Shown: piece by piece, positions 1 to 6,292 of the stretch | Layout of the letters: every line of letters begins with the position of its first letter | Numbering within the stretch: position 1 is the stretch's first letter | Source of the DNA: Pseudomonadota bacterium | GTDB taxonomy: Bacteria > Pseudomonadota > Gammaproteobacteria > SZUA-229 | Length of the DNA stretch: 6,292 bases | NCBI GenBank assembly: GCA_030673345.1 | Contig: DAOVJH010000088.1 | Coordinates: forward strand, 1-6,292 | Direction: 5' to 3' | Position numbers and translations under genes: made by a program | Notes under the pieces: generated by a model | What the model saw: the letters and a program-made list of their open reading frames with translations, nothing else | Database searches by the model: none | Told to the model about the DNA's origin: nothing

Positions 1-783
1 GATCGGTATCTGCATGGTATCAAGCGTGATATTGCCTTCTTCGCTCCAGTGCAACTGGTCAGTCTTTTGAAAACGGCTGAATACGGCGAGCGTCAGGTCA
101 GGCAGAGAAAATTCTCTGGCCGCGTCATACCAGATCAGTGACTGCTCATCTGTTGCATGCGGGTTAAAAGGATAAACCCTGTAGGGCAACAGCGTATTCG
201 TTGACCTGAATGTCTGCACCTCTGGCAAAAATATGGCCGGTACATATTGCCGCCAGCCGTCCTTATAGAGCAGTGATTCACTGTATGGGACGTAATTTTG
301 CTGTTCAGGCACATTGGTGTATTGCGTTAAAAAGACATGCTGATTTTCCAGCATCCAGGCCAGTTTGTTGCGTTCACCCTGTGTCGGCTGCCACTGCTGT
401 TCATCTTCGCTGCCAGAACTGGCTGCCCGGGTTTTCCCCCTGGCCGCTTTTCCGGATTTTGACCGGGTTTCTTCTTCCACCGGCACATAGTCCATCTGTG
501 GAAAATCATCACTTAACCAGACGATCTCAGCCGCCTTTGATTTTCGCAGCTTGCGCAAGAAGAAGCGGAATTCCCGGATACCTTCCGGTTTCTGCAGACG
601 CGCTTCATCCAGCTGGATCACACGAAAGTCATTAACCTGTGGCTGTACTGGCAACAGTTGGCTGGCAAAACGGAACATCTGCGCATCCAGCCAGCGAACG
701 GTACTGTTCTGCGATGAAAATAAGGCCAGCAAAAAACAGAAAACGATAAATACAGAAAAATAGAGTCGTCGATGCTGGTTCAA
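1..783 (-). CDS. Membrane-anchored protein with divergent CHASE2-like periplasmic domain (partial, C-terminus beyond window)
   Basis: An uninterrupted minus-strand frame of 261 codons runs off the left edge. An in-frame TAA lies at 796-798, and no ATG, GTG or CTG occurs between it and the transmembrane helix. I therefore choose TTG at 783, which has an AGG (791-793) 7 nt upstream. The protein begins with a short basic stretch (NQHRR) and one hydrophobic helix at about residues 7-23. A predicted extracytoplasmic region follows: WLDAQMFRFASQLLP, then the strand FRVIQLDE (53-60), a helix at 70-84 and AEIVWLSDDF (85-94). Later come LPDLTLAVFSRF (227-238) and NITLDTMQIPI (251-261). This order resembles CHASE2 sensors (a D-x-L helix, a 'vIqlDe' strand, a 'lalA' helix, then an 'IpLD' strand), but it is divergent and the assignment is inferred. 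Residues 102-130 form a charged, Ser/Gly/Lys-rich probable linker or insertion. CHASE2 proteins usually carry a C-terminal kinase, cyclase or GGDEF output domain, which is not in the window. Confidence 0.72.
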   Translation of the reverse strand, partial: MNQHRRLYFSVFIVFCFLLALFSSQNSTVRWLDAQMFRFASQLLPVQPQVNDFRVIQLDEARLQKPEGIREFRFFLRKLRKSKAAEIVWLSDDFPQMDYVPVEEETRSKSGKAARGKTRAASSGSEDEQQWQPTQGERNKLAWMLENQHVFLTQYTNVPEQQNYVPYSESLLYKDGWRQYVPAIFLPEVQTFRSTNTLLPYRVYPFNPHATDEQSLIWYDAAREFSLPDLTLAVFSRFQKTDQLHWSEEGNITLDTMQIPI

Positions 784-989
784 TGAATTGCCTGTTTAGA
801 GTTCTAGTTACTGCAAGAATGTATCAAGCCACGATTTAGCTGCCATGTTCTGTGTGCAGCAAGCTCGAAGTGATAACATTCATCTTTTAGGTCTGTTTAG
901 TATAGTAGACAGATACAGTTTTTCATTTAACATGACGGTAAAAAGACATGCCTTCGCTCAGCGATATGCGAGCCGCAGGAAGATGACCG

Positions 990-995
990 TATAAT
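990..995 (+). promoter_or_regulatory. Candidate -10 element for the beta-barrel gene
   Basis: A perfect TATAAT hexamer lies 46 nt upstream of the ATG at 1042, which would give a 5' leader of about 40 nt. No good -35 hexamer is present 16-18 nt upstream (the 17-nt position reads TGCGAG), and there is no TGn extended -10. The site would need an activator, or may be a chance match in an AT-rich spacer. Confidence 0.4.
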
Positions 996-1041
996 GCTCT
1001 GATGCGGATAACTATTAAATTTAAAATTATGTGTTTTTACA

Positions 1042-1656
1042 ATGTCCTATAGTTTTATACATCGTATCCTGCTCACAGCACTGATCCTGATGCCGGCATC
1101 GAATGCCTACTCAAAAGAGATCAGCTTTGACTATCTTCAAACAGTCTTCACTTCTGGCACCATAGATCCAGGCGGTTCGCTCAACGAGATAGACGGAAAT
1201 GGTTTTGGTTTTTCATTATCGCTCAGCATAAACACGCATCTCGCGTTCTCACTGTTAGTGATAACGACCAATTTCGAAACGTTTCAAGGCATGAATAATC
1301 TGGACACTTCCACGATTACCGGGGTCGGTGTCACCGCACACAAGACGATTGCGCCAGCAACGGAACTATTCGCCAATCTATCGGCCGTGATGGCTGAAAT
1401 AACCGCATCGGATGCTACCGGCTCTGTCAGTGATGATGATTTAGGTGCCGTGTTCAGTATCGGGCTGCGTCACCTGATTACCGACAGGATCGAACTTGAG
1501 CTCACTGCATCGGACACCTATGTGTTCGATAACAACGCGATCTCATACGGTATGGAAGCACGGTATTACTTTCGCCAGGCACTTTCAGTCGGCTTCGGTT
1601 ATATCACCAGTGAAAATACCGATTCGCTCCTGCTGAATGCACGCCTGGATATCTAG
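1042..1656 (+). CDS. Small outer-membrane beta-barrel protein with signal peptide
   Basis: The 204-residue product has a classic Sec signal peptide: a short n-region, a hydrophobic core at about 9-18 (ILLTALILMP) and a probable cleavage after SNA (residue 22). The mature part consists of alternating polar/hydrophobic strands joined by short turns, for example GFGFSLSLS-INTH-LAFSLLV, TGVGVTAHKTIAPATELFANLSA, VFSIGLRHLITDRIELELTAS and YGMEARYYFRQALSVGFGYI. I count roughly 8-10 strands, as in small OmpA/OmpW-size barrels of about 20 kDa. It ends ARLDI rather than with the usual terminal Phe or Trp. There is no recognisable Shine-Dalgarno before the ATG, and an in-frame stop at 1009-1011 leaves no ATG or GTG start upstream of 1042. 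A second, cytoplasmic role is unlikely given the signal peptide. The specific function is unknown. It is convergent with the lipoprotein gene, separated by only 23 nt. Confidence 0.8.
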   Translation: MSYSFIHRILLTALILMPASNAYSKEISFDYLQTVFTSGTIDPGGSLNEIDGNGFGFSLSLSINTHLAFSLLVITTNFETFQGMNNLDTSTITGVGVTAHKTIAPATELFANLSAVMAEITASDATGSVSDDDLGAVFSIGLRHLITDRIELELTASDTYVFDNNAISYGMEARYYFRQALSVGFGYITSENTDSLLLNARLDI

Positions 1657-1679
1657 TGCAGACGGACAACAAGCATTAT

Positions 1680-2147
1680 CTAACGGCCTCCGCAGGTTGG
1701 CTCATCAGTCAACAAAGATTCATCAGTTACACGCGTCCAGATCTGTGACTTTACTGTTTTCGCCGGGTCATTCTCATCAAGAAAATAGACTTTTAACGCA
1801 TTGCCCGCATCCAGCAGTTCGAGCTCGATGACAAACTGCTTATCTGCATGCATGTCGGTCGCTACCAGAAAACGGTTTGCCTCTATATTTTTCAGGGAAC
1901 CTGTATCGACGTGGTAACACGCTAAACCATCATCGATCTCATCGCCGTCATAATCATACTCGATGATGGCACCCTCGCTGGTCACGCGCGTATAGATGAC
2001 ATCCTTTTTTACACCTGTATTTTCTGAACTGTCCCATAATCCGACCAGATCCGACATCGTTACCTGCGTCGGATTACTGCCCGTTGGTGAGCATGCACTA
2101 ACGGATAGAAAAATTAAAATTACTGCGTAAAACCGACGATCCAACAT
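1680..2147 (-). CDS. Putative lipoprotein with an acidic DxDxDxxxD loop
   Basis: The 155-residue product has a lipoprotein signal: a basic start (MLDRR), a hydrophobic core and the lipobox VSAC with lipidated Cys19. Residue +2 is Ser, which favours outer-membrane sorting. The mature region opens with DLVGLWDSSE (residues 33-42), a G-x-W start typical of small lipocalin-like or copper-resistance-like beta folds, followed by alternating beta strands. Residues 65-73 (DYDGDEIDD) fit the calcium-binding spacing D-x-D-x-D-x-x-x-D. Two further cysteines, Cys77 and Cys152, could form a disulfide. The start is supported by GAGG (2156-2159) 8 nt before the ATG. It lies 78 nt downstream of tyrS on the same strand with no clear terminator or strong promoter between them, so cotranscription is possible. 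I do not recognise a named family; the lipoprotein call is solid and calcium binding is inference. Confidence 0.82.
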   Translation of the reverse strand: MLDRRFYAVILIFLSVSACSPTGSNPTQVTMSDLVGLWDSSENTGVKKDVIYTRVTSEGAIIEYDYDGDEIDDGLACYHVDTGSLKNIEANRFLVATDMHADKQFVIELELLDAGNALKVYFLDENDPAKTVKSQIWTRVTDESLLTDEPTCGGR

Positions 2148-2225
2148 TATTTCTACCTCACTAGTCTCATCATTCCAGCCTACTCTTAGACAGAGATAAC
2201 GGCCTTTTTTCGTTTCTTTAGATTA

Positions 2226-3425
2226 TTAATTAATCGTTAGTCTGGCAAATTTTCGCTTACCCACCTGAAAAACACCTTTTGTACCACTGCTGATCCTCAC
2301 TGATTTATCAGCCACTTTCTCACCGTCGATCCTGGCTGCGCCCTGCTGAATCATGCGCATAGCATCACTGGTACTGCCGCATAACCCGGCATCTTTTAGC
2401 AAGTTTGCAATCGGGTAGCCGTCATCTGGCGCATCAAAACGGAGTTCGGGGATATCATCCGGAACCTTGTTTTTAGCAAACTGCGCGATAAAACCTTCAC
2501 GCGCTGCGGTCGCTTCCGCTTCACTATGGAAACGCGCAATAATTTCTTCCGCCAGTAAGAACTTGATATCCCGCGGGTTTTTACCCAGTTCCATCGCCTG
2601 CTTGAAACCTTCTATCTCTTTCATCGAACGGAAACTCAGCAACTCAAAATAACGCCACATCAGTTCATCTGATATCGACATGATCTTACCGAACATGTCT
2701 TTGGGCTCATCAGCAATACCGATGTAATTATTCAATGACTTGGACATCTTCTGCACACCGTCCAGGCCTTCGAGGATCGGCATGGTCAGTACGCATTGCG
2801 GTTTCTGGCCAGCCTGCTCCTGCAGCTGACGCCCCATCAACAGGTTAAATTTCTGGTCAGTACCACCAAGCTCAACATCGGCTTTCATCTCCACCGAATC
2901 ATGGCCCTGTATCAGAGGATAAAGAAATTCATGTATCGCGATCGCCTGGCCATTCTTGTAACGTTTACTGAAATCATCACGCTCCAGCATACGCGCCACC
3001 GTACTGCTGGCAGCCAGCCTGATCAGGTCAACGCTGCTCATATTGCTCATCCAGTCGGAATTGAATACCACTTTGGTTTTATCTTTATCCAGGATCTTGT
3101 AGATCTGCTGCTGGTAGGTTTCTGCATTTTGCTCGACATCATGGTGTGTCAGCGGCGGGCGGGTCGCAGACTTCCCGGTGGGATCACCGATCATGCCAGT
3201 AAAATCACCGATCAGAAACAGTACTTCGTGCCCCAGGTCCTGGAACTGGCGTAACTTGTTGATTAGTACAGTGTGCCCAAGATGCAGATCCGGTGCAGTG
3301 GGATCGAATCCGGCTTTTATTCGAAGTGGTCGGCCTTCTTTTAGCTTGGCAACCAGCTCTTTTTCCACGAGGATCTCATCCGCGCCACGCTGGATTATTT
3401 CTAGTTGCTCTTGTACCGATTTCAT
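2226..3425 (-). CDS. tyrS: Tyrosyl-tRNA synthetase
   Basis: A cytoplasmic class I aminoacyl-tRNA synthetase that activates tyrosine with ATP and charges tRNA-Tyr. The 399-residue length fits the roughly 400-residue TyrRS subtype seen in many Gram-negatives such as Pseudomonas, not the 424-residue E. coli type. In order are [12 protein letters not shown] with the HIGH-equivalent HLGH at 48-51, [14 protein letters not shown] (73-86), the tyrosine/tRNA-site segment [11 protein letters not shown] (184-194) and an intact KMSKS loop at 226-230. A C-terminal S4-type RNA-binding domain occupies about 338-399 ([13 protein letters not shown]...ARIDGEKV). No key motif is missing. The ATG is preceded by AGGA 7 nt upstream. 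It is divergent from the murein endopeptidase gene, and the same head-to-head pairing is known in Pseudomonas. There is no sign of a T-box leader, as expected outside Gram-positives. Confidence 0.98.
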   Translation of the reverse strand: MKSVQEQLEIIQRGADEILVEKELVAKLKEGRPLRIKAGFDPTAPDLHLGHTVLINKLRQFQDLGHEVLFLIGDFTGMIGDPTGKSATRPPLTHHDVEQNAETYQQQIYKILDKDKTKVVFNSDWMSNMSSVDLIRLAASSTVARMLERDDFSKRYKNGQAIAIHEFLYPLIQGHDSVEMKADVELGGTDQKFNLLMGRQLQEQAGQKPQCVLTMPILEGLDGVQKMSKSLNNYIGIADEPKDMFGKIMSISDELMWRYFELLSFRSMKEIEGFKQAMELGKNPRDIKFLLAEEIIARFHSEAEATAAREGFIAQFAKNKVPDDIPELRFDAPDDGYPIANLLKDAGLCGSTSDAMRMIQQGAARIDGEKVADKSVRISSGTKGVFQVGKRKFARLTIN

Positions 3426-3463
3426 ATAGTTTTCCTGACTGGTGTTGCTGTAAAAAGGTGTAT

Positions 3464-3492
3464 AAGATACCTGCGCTTTGATACTTTCTCAA
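3464..3492 (-). promoter_or_regulatory. Sigma70-like promoter of tyrS
   Basis: On the minus strand, TTGAGA (3492-3487, 5/6 to the -35 consensus) is followed after exactly 17 nt by TATCTT (3469-3464, 4/6 to the -10 consensus). Transcription would start near 3457, giving a leader of about 30 nt before the tyrS ATG. The palindrome at 3494-3509 ends 2 nt upstream of the -35. Confidence 0.55.
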
Positions 3493-3493
3493 C

Positions 3494-3509
3494 TACTCCT
3501 CTAGGAGTA
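3494..3509. repeat. Perfect palindrome between divergent promoters (candidate operator)
   Basis: TACTCCT and AGGAGTA form perfect 7-bp inverted arms around a 2-nt centre. The site lies 2 nt beyond the tyrS -35 and about 40 nt upstream of the plus-strand -35. It is too short and has no T-run to be a terminator. The hexamer TCTCAA flanks it on both sides (3487-3492 and 3512-3517). A dimeric regulator binding site is possible, but no regulator is suggested by the sequence. Confidence 0.4.
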
Positions 3510-3551
3510 TGTCTCAAACGATTAAAAATAATAATAATTTACCCGTATTTA

Positions 3552-3580
3552 TTGACCAAACAGCTATTTACGACTACATT
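3552..3580 (+). promoter_or_regulatory. Sigma70-like promoter of the M23 peptidase-anmK operon
   Basis: TTGACC (3552-3557, 5/6 to consensus) is followed by a 17-nt spacer and TACATT (3575-3580, 4/6). The predicted start near 3587 leaves a leader of about 28 nt before the ATG at 3615. An A/T-only run at 3521-3541 sits just upstream of the -35, where an UP element would lie. Confidence 0.5.
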
Positions 3581-3614
3581 TAAACGTATCCCTCTCGATA
3601 AAAAATAAACGCCA

Positions 3615-5027
3615 ATGTCATTGATTAGTAAAGATTTTCGCCACAAGCCGCAGCAGTCACAGCCGCATAGCCACATCCGTCTACGCTGGGCACTGCTGGC
3701 GATAGCCTGTGCCGGCATCGGTGCGGTGATAGCCAGCACTAATTCTGAAACTGACAGCAATGACCCGATAGCCAGTGATTCACTGCCCAGTTTTAAGGCC
3801 GTCACAAAATCATCTGAACAACTGGCACGTGAAAGTTTTACCCTCAGCCTGCCCGAATTACAGGCGAGACAGGAAATACTTGATGATGCCAACGACCTGA
3901 TGCCAAAACAATGGCGTGAGTTCAAAGTTAAGTCTGGCGACAACCTGGCGCGTCTTTTCAAACGGGCAAAAATAAAACCCCAACAGCTCGATGAAATGAT
4001 GAAGCTGGGTGAAGACGTAAAAACACTGACACGTATTTTCCCTAAAGATATCATCCGTGTACTTTCCGATGACGAAGGCACCCTGCAGGCGCTGCGTTAT
4101 GATATCGATCACCAATCATACCTGATGGTAGAGCGTGAGCACGGTACACTGGTTGCCACCACCTACAATCATCAGATCGAAACCCGTCAGGCAAGTGCCA
4201 GCGGTATAATCGATTCATCACTATTTCTGGCTGCTCAGGATGCCGGCATCTCGCAGAACATCATCATGGAACTGGCCAATGTCTTTGGCTGGGACATCGA
4301 CTTCGCACTGGATATCCGCAAAGACGACACTTTCACGGTGTTGTATGAACAACTGTTCCGTAACGGTGAAAAAATCTCTGATGGCGATATCCTGGCTGCC
4401 GAGTTCATCAACAATGGCAAAACCTACCGAGCCGTTCGTTATACCAATCCGCAGACCAATGTTACTGAATACTTTACCCCTGACGGCAAGAGCATGCGTA
4501 AAGCGTTTTTACGCTCACCGGTTAATTTCGCCCGCATCAGCTCACGATTTACTACTAGCCGATACCACCCGGTATTACATAAAGTCCGCTCACACAAAGG
4601 CGTTGACTATGCGGCCAAAAGAGGCACACCGATCTATGCTGCTGGCGATGGCAAAGTAATCTTTAAAGGTAAAAAAGGCGGTTACGGCAAGGTCATGATC
4701 TTACAGCACGGCAGCAAATACACCACGCTGTATGCACATCTTAAAACCTATAATCGTAAACTCAGAAAAGGCTCTAAAGTCAAACAGGGGCAGACCATCG
4801 CCTATGTCGGCAGTTCAGGCCTTGCCACAGGTCCACACCTGCATTACGAATTCCGCGTTAACGGCACACACAGAAATCCATTGACCGTTAAGCTGCCAGA
4901 ATCGAAACCCGTTCCAAAAAGATACATGGCTGATTTCGACTTAACCACGACACCGGTTTTTGCCCAGCTTGATCTGCTAGCCCGCTCACAGCAGGTCGCA
5001 TTTGCCGATATAGAAACCAACAACTAA
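3615..5027 (+). CDS. Murein DD-endopeptidase, M23 family (MepM-like, OapA/LysM-like N-terminus)
   Basis: A 470-residue membrane-anchored periplasmic zinc peptidase predicted to cut peptide cross-links in peptidoglycan, by homology to E. coli MepM and its Pseudomonas relatives. A short basic cytoplasmic tail is followed by one transmembrane helix at about 25-40. An OapA/LysM-like wall-binding module starts near residue 103 (FKVKSGDNLARLFKRAKI) and extends to about 150. An M23-associated middle domain follows at about 195-300 (SLFLAAQDAGIS..., DIRKDDTFTVLYEQ). The C-terminal LytM/M23 domain occupies about 305-425. All metal and catalytic residues are intact: HKGVD gives His328 and Asp332, YAHL gives His375, and GPHLHYE gives His408 and His410. 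An in-frame TAA at 3606-3608 fixes the start at this ATG, although no Shine-Dalgarno is visible. It is first in an operon with anmK and divergent from tyrS. MepM-like is a family-level call; substrate preference is not shown. Confidence 0.93.
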   Translation: MSLISKDFRHKPQQSQPHSHIRLRWALLAIACAGIGAVIASTNSETDSNDPIASDSLPSFKAVTKSSEQLARESFTLSLPELQARQEILDDANDLMPKQWREFKVKSGDNLARLFKRAKIKPQQLDEMMKLGEDVKTLTRIFPKDIIRVLSDDEGTLQALRYDIDHQSYLMVEREHGTLVATTYNHQIETRQASASGIIDSSLFLAAQDAGISQNIIMELANVFGWDIDFALDIRKDDTFTVLYEQLFRNGEKISDGDILAAEFINNGKTYRAVRYTNPQTNVTEYFTPDGKSMRKAFLRSPVNFARISSRFTTSRYHPVLHKVRSHKGVDYAAKRGTPIYAAGDGKVIFKGKKGGYGKVMILQHGSKYTTLYAHLKTYNRKLRKGSKVKQGQTIAYVGSSGLATGPHLHYEFRVNGTHRNPLTVKLPESKPVPKRYMADFDLTTTPVFAQLDLLARSQQVAFADIETNN

Positions 5028-5057
5028 TACCCCCGTACACACTTATTCACCGCACAC

Positions 5058-6170
5058 ATGTCTTCATCACAACCTGAGCTGTACATAGGTTTGATGTCCG
5101 GCACCAGCATGGATGGTATCGATGCCGCGCTGGTCGACTTCTCTTCCACTACACCTAAACTTTTAAGCACGCATAGTCACCGATGGCCAGATGCCATCCA
5201 GCGGACTCTGATCGCAGCACGCGACGTTCCAGACGATGAACTGGACACACTGTCAGCCCTGGACATGCAGACCGCAGAACTATTCGCTGAAGCCTGTTTT
5301 ATACTGCTGGAAAAAGCAGGTCACCAGCCAAAGAACATCACAGCTATCGGCAATCATGGACAAACGATCCGGCACAGGCCCGACATCGAAAAACCGTTTT
5401 CACTACAGATAGGCAACGCGCAAAAACTTACAAAACTAACCGGTGTTGATGTTGTTTCAGATTTTAGAACGGCAGATATCGAGGCTGGTGGCCAGGGCGC
5501 GCCGTTGGCGCCTGCATTTCACAAGGCAGTCTTTCAGCATAACGATATCAATCGCGTGATCGTCAACATCGGCGGCATATCAAATATAACGATATTACCC
5601 AAAGACAGTAATCAACCGGTAACAGGCTTTGACTGTGGGCCAGGCAATACACTGATGGATGCCTGGATCTCGCAGCACCAACAACAAAACTATGACGCAG
5701 ACGGTGCACTTGCCAGCAGTGGCAAAACCGATGCGAGTTTACTGGCCAGACTGTTAATGGATGATTACTTTCAACTCGCACCACCTAAAAGCACTGGCTT
5801 CGAATACTTCAACCTGGAATGGCTGGACGGATCGATAGATGGCGAGATATCCGTCGCTGATATACAGAGCACTTTATGCGACCTGACTGCCACCTCTATC
5901 ATACGGGCAATCAATCAATACGCACCCGATACTGAAGAGATCTATATCTGCGGCGGCGGCGTGCATAACAAAGAACTCATGCACAGATTACAGGCGCTAA
6001 CAAAAAACCCGGTTGCGACAACTGAAAGACTGGGGGTTCATCCTGACTGGGTGGAAGCGATGGCGTTCGCCTGGTTAGCCTATCAGTATAATCACCAACA
6101 AACAGGTAATCTGCCTTCGGTAACCGGAGCGAGTAAAAAGGTTATTCTTGGTAATAAAACCACTGCCTGA
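5058..6170 (+). CDS. anmK: Anhydro-N-acetylmuramic acid kinase
   Basis: A cytoplasmic kinase of the peptidoglycan-recycling pathway: it uses ATP and water to open the 1,6-anhydro ring of anhydro-MurNAc and make MurNAc-6-phosphate, the substrate of MurQ. The 370-residue length is normal for the family. The ASKHA-fold signatures are present: the phosphate-1 loop GLMSGTSMDGIDAAL (11-25), GNHGQTIRHRP (98-108), DVVSDFRTADIEAGGQGAPL (131-150), NIGGISNIT (170-178), FDCGPGNTLMDAW (191-203, with Asp192 at the position of the catalytic Asp) and the nucleotide-site CGGGVHN (298-304). It starts 30 nt after the endopeptidase stop codon and in the same reading frame, without a visible Shine-Dalgarno. Translational coupling to the upstream gene is therefore plausible. 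In Pseudomonas the same gene is followed by erpA, which may lie just past the window. Confidence 0.97.
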   Translation: MSSSQPELYIGLMSGTSMDGIDAALVDFSSTTPKLLSTHSHRWPDAIQRTLIAARDVPDDELDTLSALDMQTAELFAEACFILLEKAGHQPKNITAIGNHGQTIRHRPDIEKPFSLQIGNAQKLTKLTGVDVVSDFRTADIEAGGQGAPLAPAFHKAVFQHNDINRVIVNIGGISNITILPKDSNQPVTGFDCGPGNTLMDAWISQHQQQNYDADGALASSGKTDASLLARLLMDDYFQLAPPKSTGFEYFNLEWLDGSIDGEISVADIQSTLCDLTATSIIRAINQYAPDTEEIYICGGGVHNKELMHRLQALTKNPVATTERLGVHPDWVEAMAFAWLAYQYNHQQTGNLPSVTGASKKVILGNKTTA

Positions 6171-6206
6171 GAATGAGCCAAAGAAGACATAAGTGTTCAA
6201 TATTCC

Positions 6207-6286
6207 CCCTCTCCCTCTGGGAGAGGGCTGGGGTGAGGGCGTCGCTGAAAACACCCTCATCCTAACCTTCTCCCAGGGGGAGAAGG
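6207..6286. repeat. Inverted pair of REP-like hairpin units (BIME-like)
   Basis: Unit A has a perfect 9-bp stem, CCCTCTCCC (6207-6215) with GGGAGAGGG (6219-6227) and a 3-nt loop, followed by the head GGGGTGAGGG (6230-6239). Unit B is its reverse: the head CCCTCATCC (6254-6262, one mismatch to the complement of unit A's head) and then a 9-bp stem, CCTTCTCCC (6266-6274) with GGGAGAAGG (6278-6286), loop AGG. A 14-nt spacer separates them. This sequence type is scattered in intergenic regions of many gammaproteobacteria and is commonly mis-translated as PSPQPSPRGRG-like false proteins. It begins 36 nt after the anmK stop. It could stabilise the mRNA 3' end, but no T-run follows unit A, so a canonical intrinsic terminator is not supported. 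No RAYT transposase is in the window. Confidence 0.8.
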
Positions 6287-6292
6287 GACTTA

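Noticed and set aside
210..763. Plus-strand open frames of 141 and 70 codons
   Set aside because: They are antisense to the 261-codon membrane protein, have Cys/His/Pro/Arg-rich compositions untypical of real proteins, and show no domain or ribosome site.
801..827. Possible minus-strand promoter for the left-edge gene (TTGATA ... TAGAAC)
   Set aside because: The spacer is only 15 nt and the -10 match is 4/6, so support is too weak for a feature.
956..973. Inverted repeat GCTC ... GAGC in the 784-1041 spacer
   Set aside because: It has only 4-6 bp of pairing with a bulge, which is within chance for a spacer of this size.
1657..1679. Bidirectional terminator between the convergent beta-barrel and lipoprotein genes
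   Set aside because: The 23-nt gap has no stem-loop or T-run; any terminator must lie within the opposite gene or be Rho-dependent.
2201..2210. GGCC followed by six T as a plus-strand terminator
   Set aside because: Only a 3-bp GCC/GGC pairing can be made upstream, and no plus-strand gene ends nearby.
3539..4081. Minus-strand 180-codon open frame
   Set aside because: It covers the M23 operon promoter and the first third of the endopeptidase gene, is Ser/Arg-rich, and has no domain; it is a mirror of the real gene.
6207..6227. Hairpin as an intrinsic terminator of anmK
   Set aside because: The stem is strong, but the sequence after it is CTGGGGTGAGGG with no T-run on the plus strand.
6075..6260. 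Minus-strand 61-codon frame containing PSPQPSPRGRG
   Set aside because: This phrase is the well-known spurious translation of the REP-like repeat; the rest is antisense to anmK.

Overview
The window looks like a chromosomal segment of a gammaproteobacterium with moderate GC. The evidence is a divergently transcribed tyrS facing an M23 murein endopeptidase gene followed by anmK, an order also found in Pseudomonas (the PA0668-PA0666 region of P. aeruginosa). Typical Gram-negative envelope proteins are also present: a lipoprotein with a lipobox, a small outer-membrane beta-barrel and an anhydro-MurNAc kinase. I cannot name the genus.

Layout. Positions 1-783 (minus) hold the N-terminal 261 codons of a membrane-anchored protein that runs off the left edge. 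It starts at TTG and its periplasmic region resembles a divergent CHASE2 sensor domain. The spacer 784-1041 holds the divergent start regions of this gene and the next, with one consensus -10 hexamer. Positions 1042-1656 (plus) encode a small secreted beta-barrel protein, which converges with a calcium-loop-containing lipoprotein at 1680-2147 (minus). The lipoprotein lies 78 nt downstream of tyrS (2226-3425, minus) and may be transcribed with it. The 189-nt spacer 3426-3614 carries back-to-back sigma70-like promoters for tyrS and for the plus-strand operon, with a perfect 7-bp-arm palindrome and an A/T-only tract between them. The plus-strand operon is the M23 endopeptidase (3615-5027) followed after 30 nt by anmK (5058-6170). 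The window ends in an inverted pair of REP-like hairpin units (6207-6286).

How the genes work together. The M23 enzyme cuts peptide cross-links in murein. AnmK phosphorylates 1,6-anhydro-MurNAc released during turnover, so the operon couples wall remodelling with wall recycling. TyrRS is a housekeeping neighbour. The beta-barrel protein, the lipoprotein and the CHASE2-like protein are envelope proteins of unknown role and have no evident functional link to the operon.

No CRISPR array, tRNA, rRNA, transposase or phage gene was seen. I found no convincing new multi-gene system. The most useful observations are the TTG-started sensor-like gene at the left edge, the acidic-loop lipoprotein, the palindrome between the divergent promoters, and the terminal inverted repeat pair.
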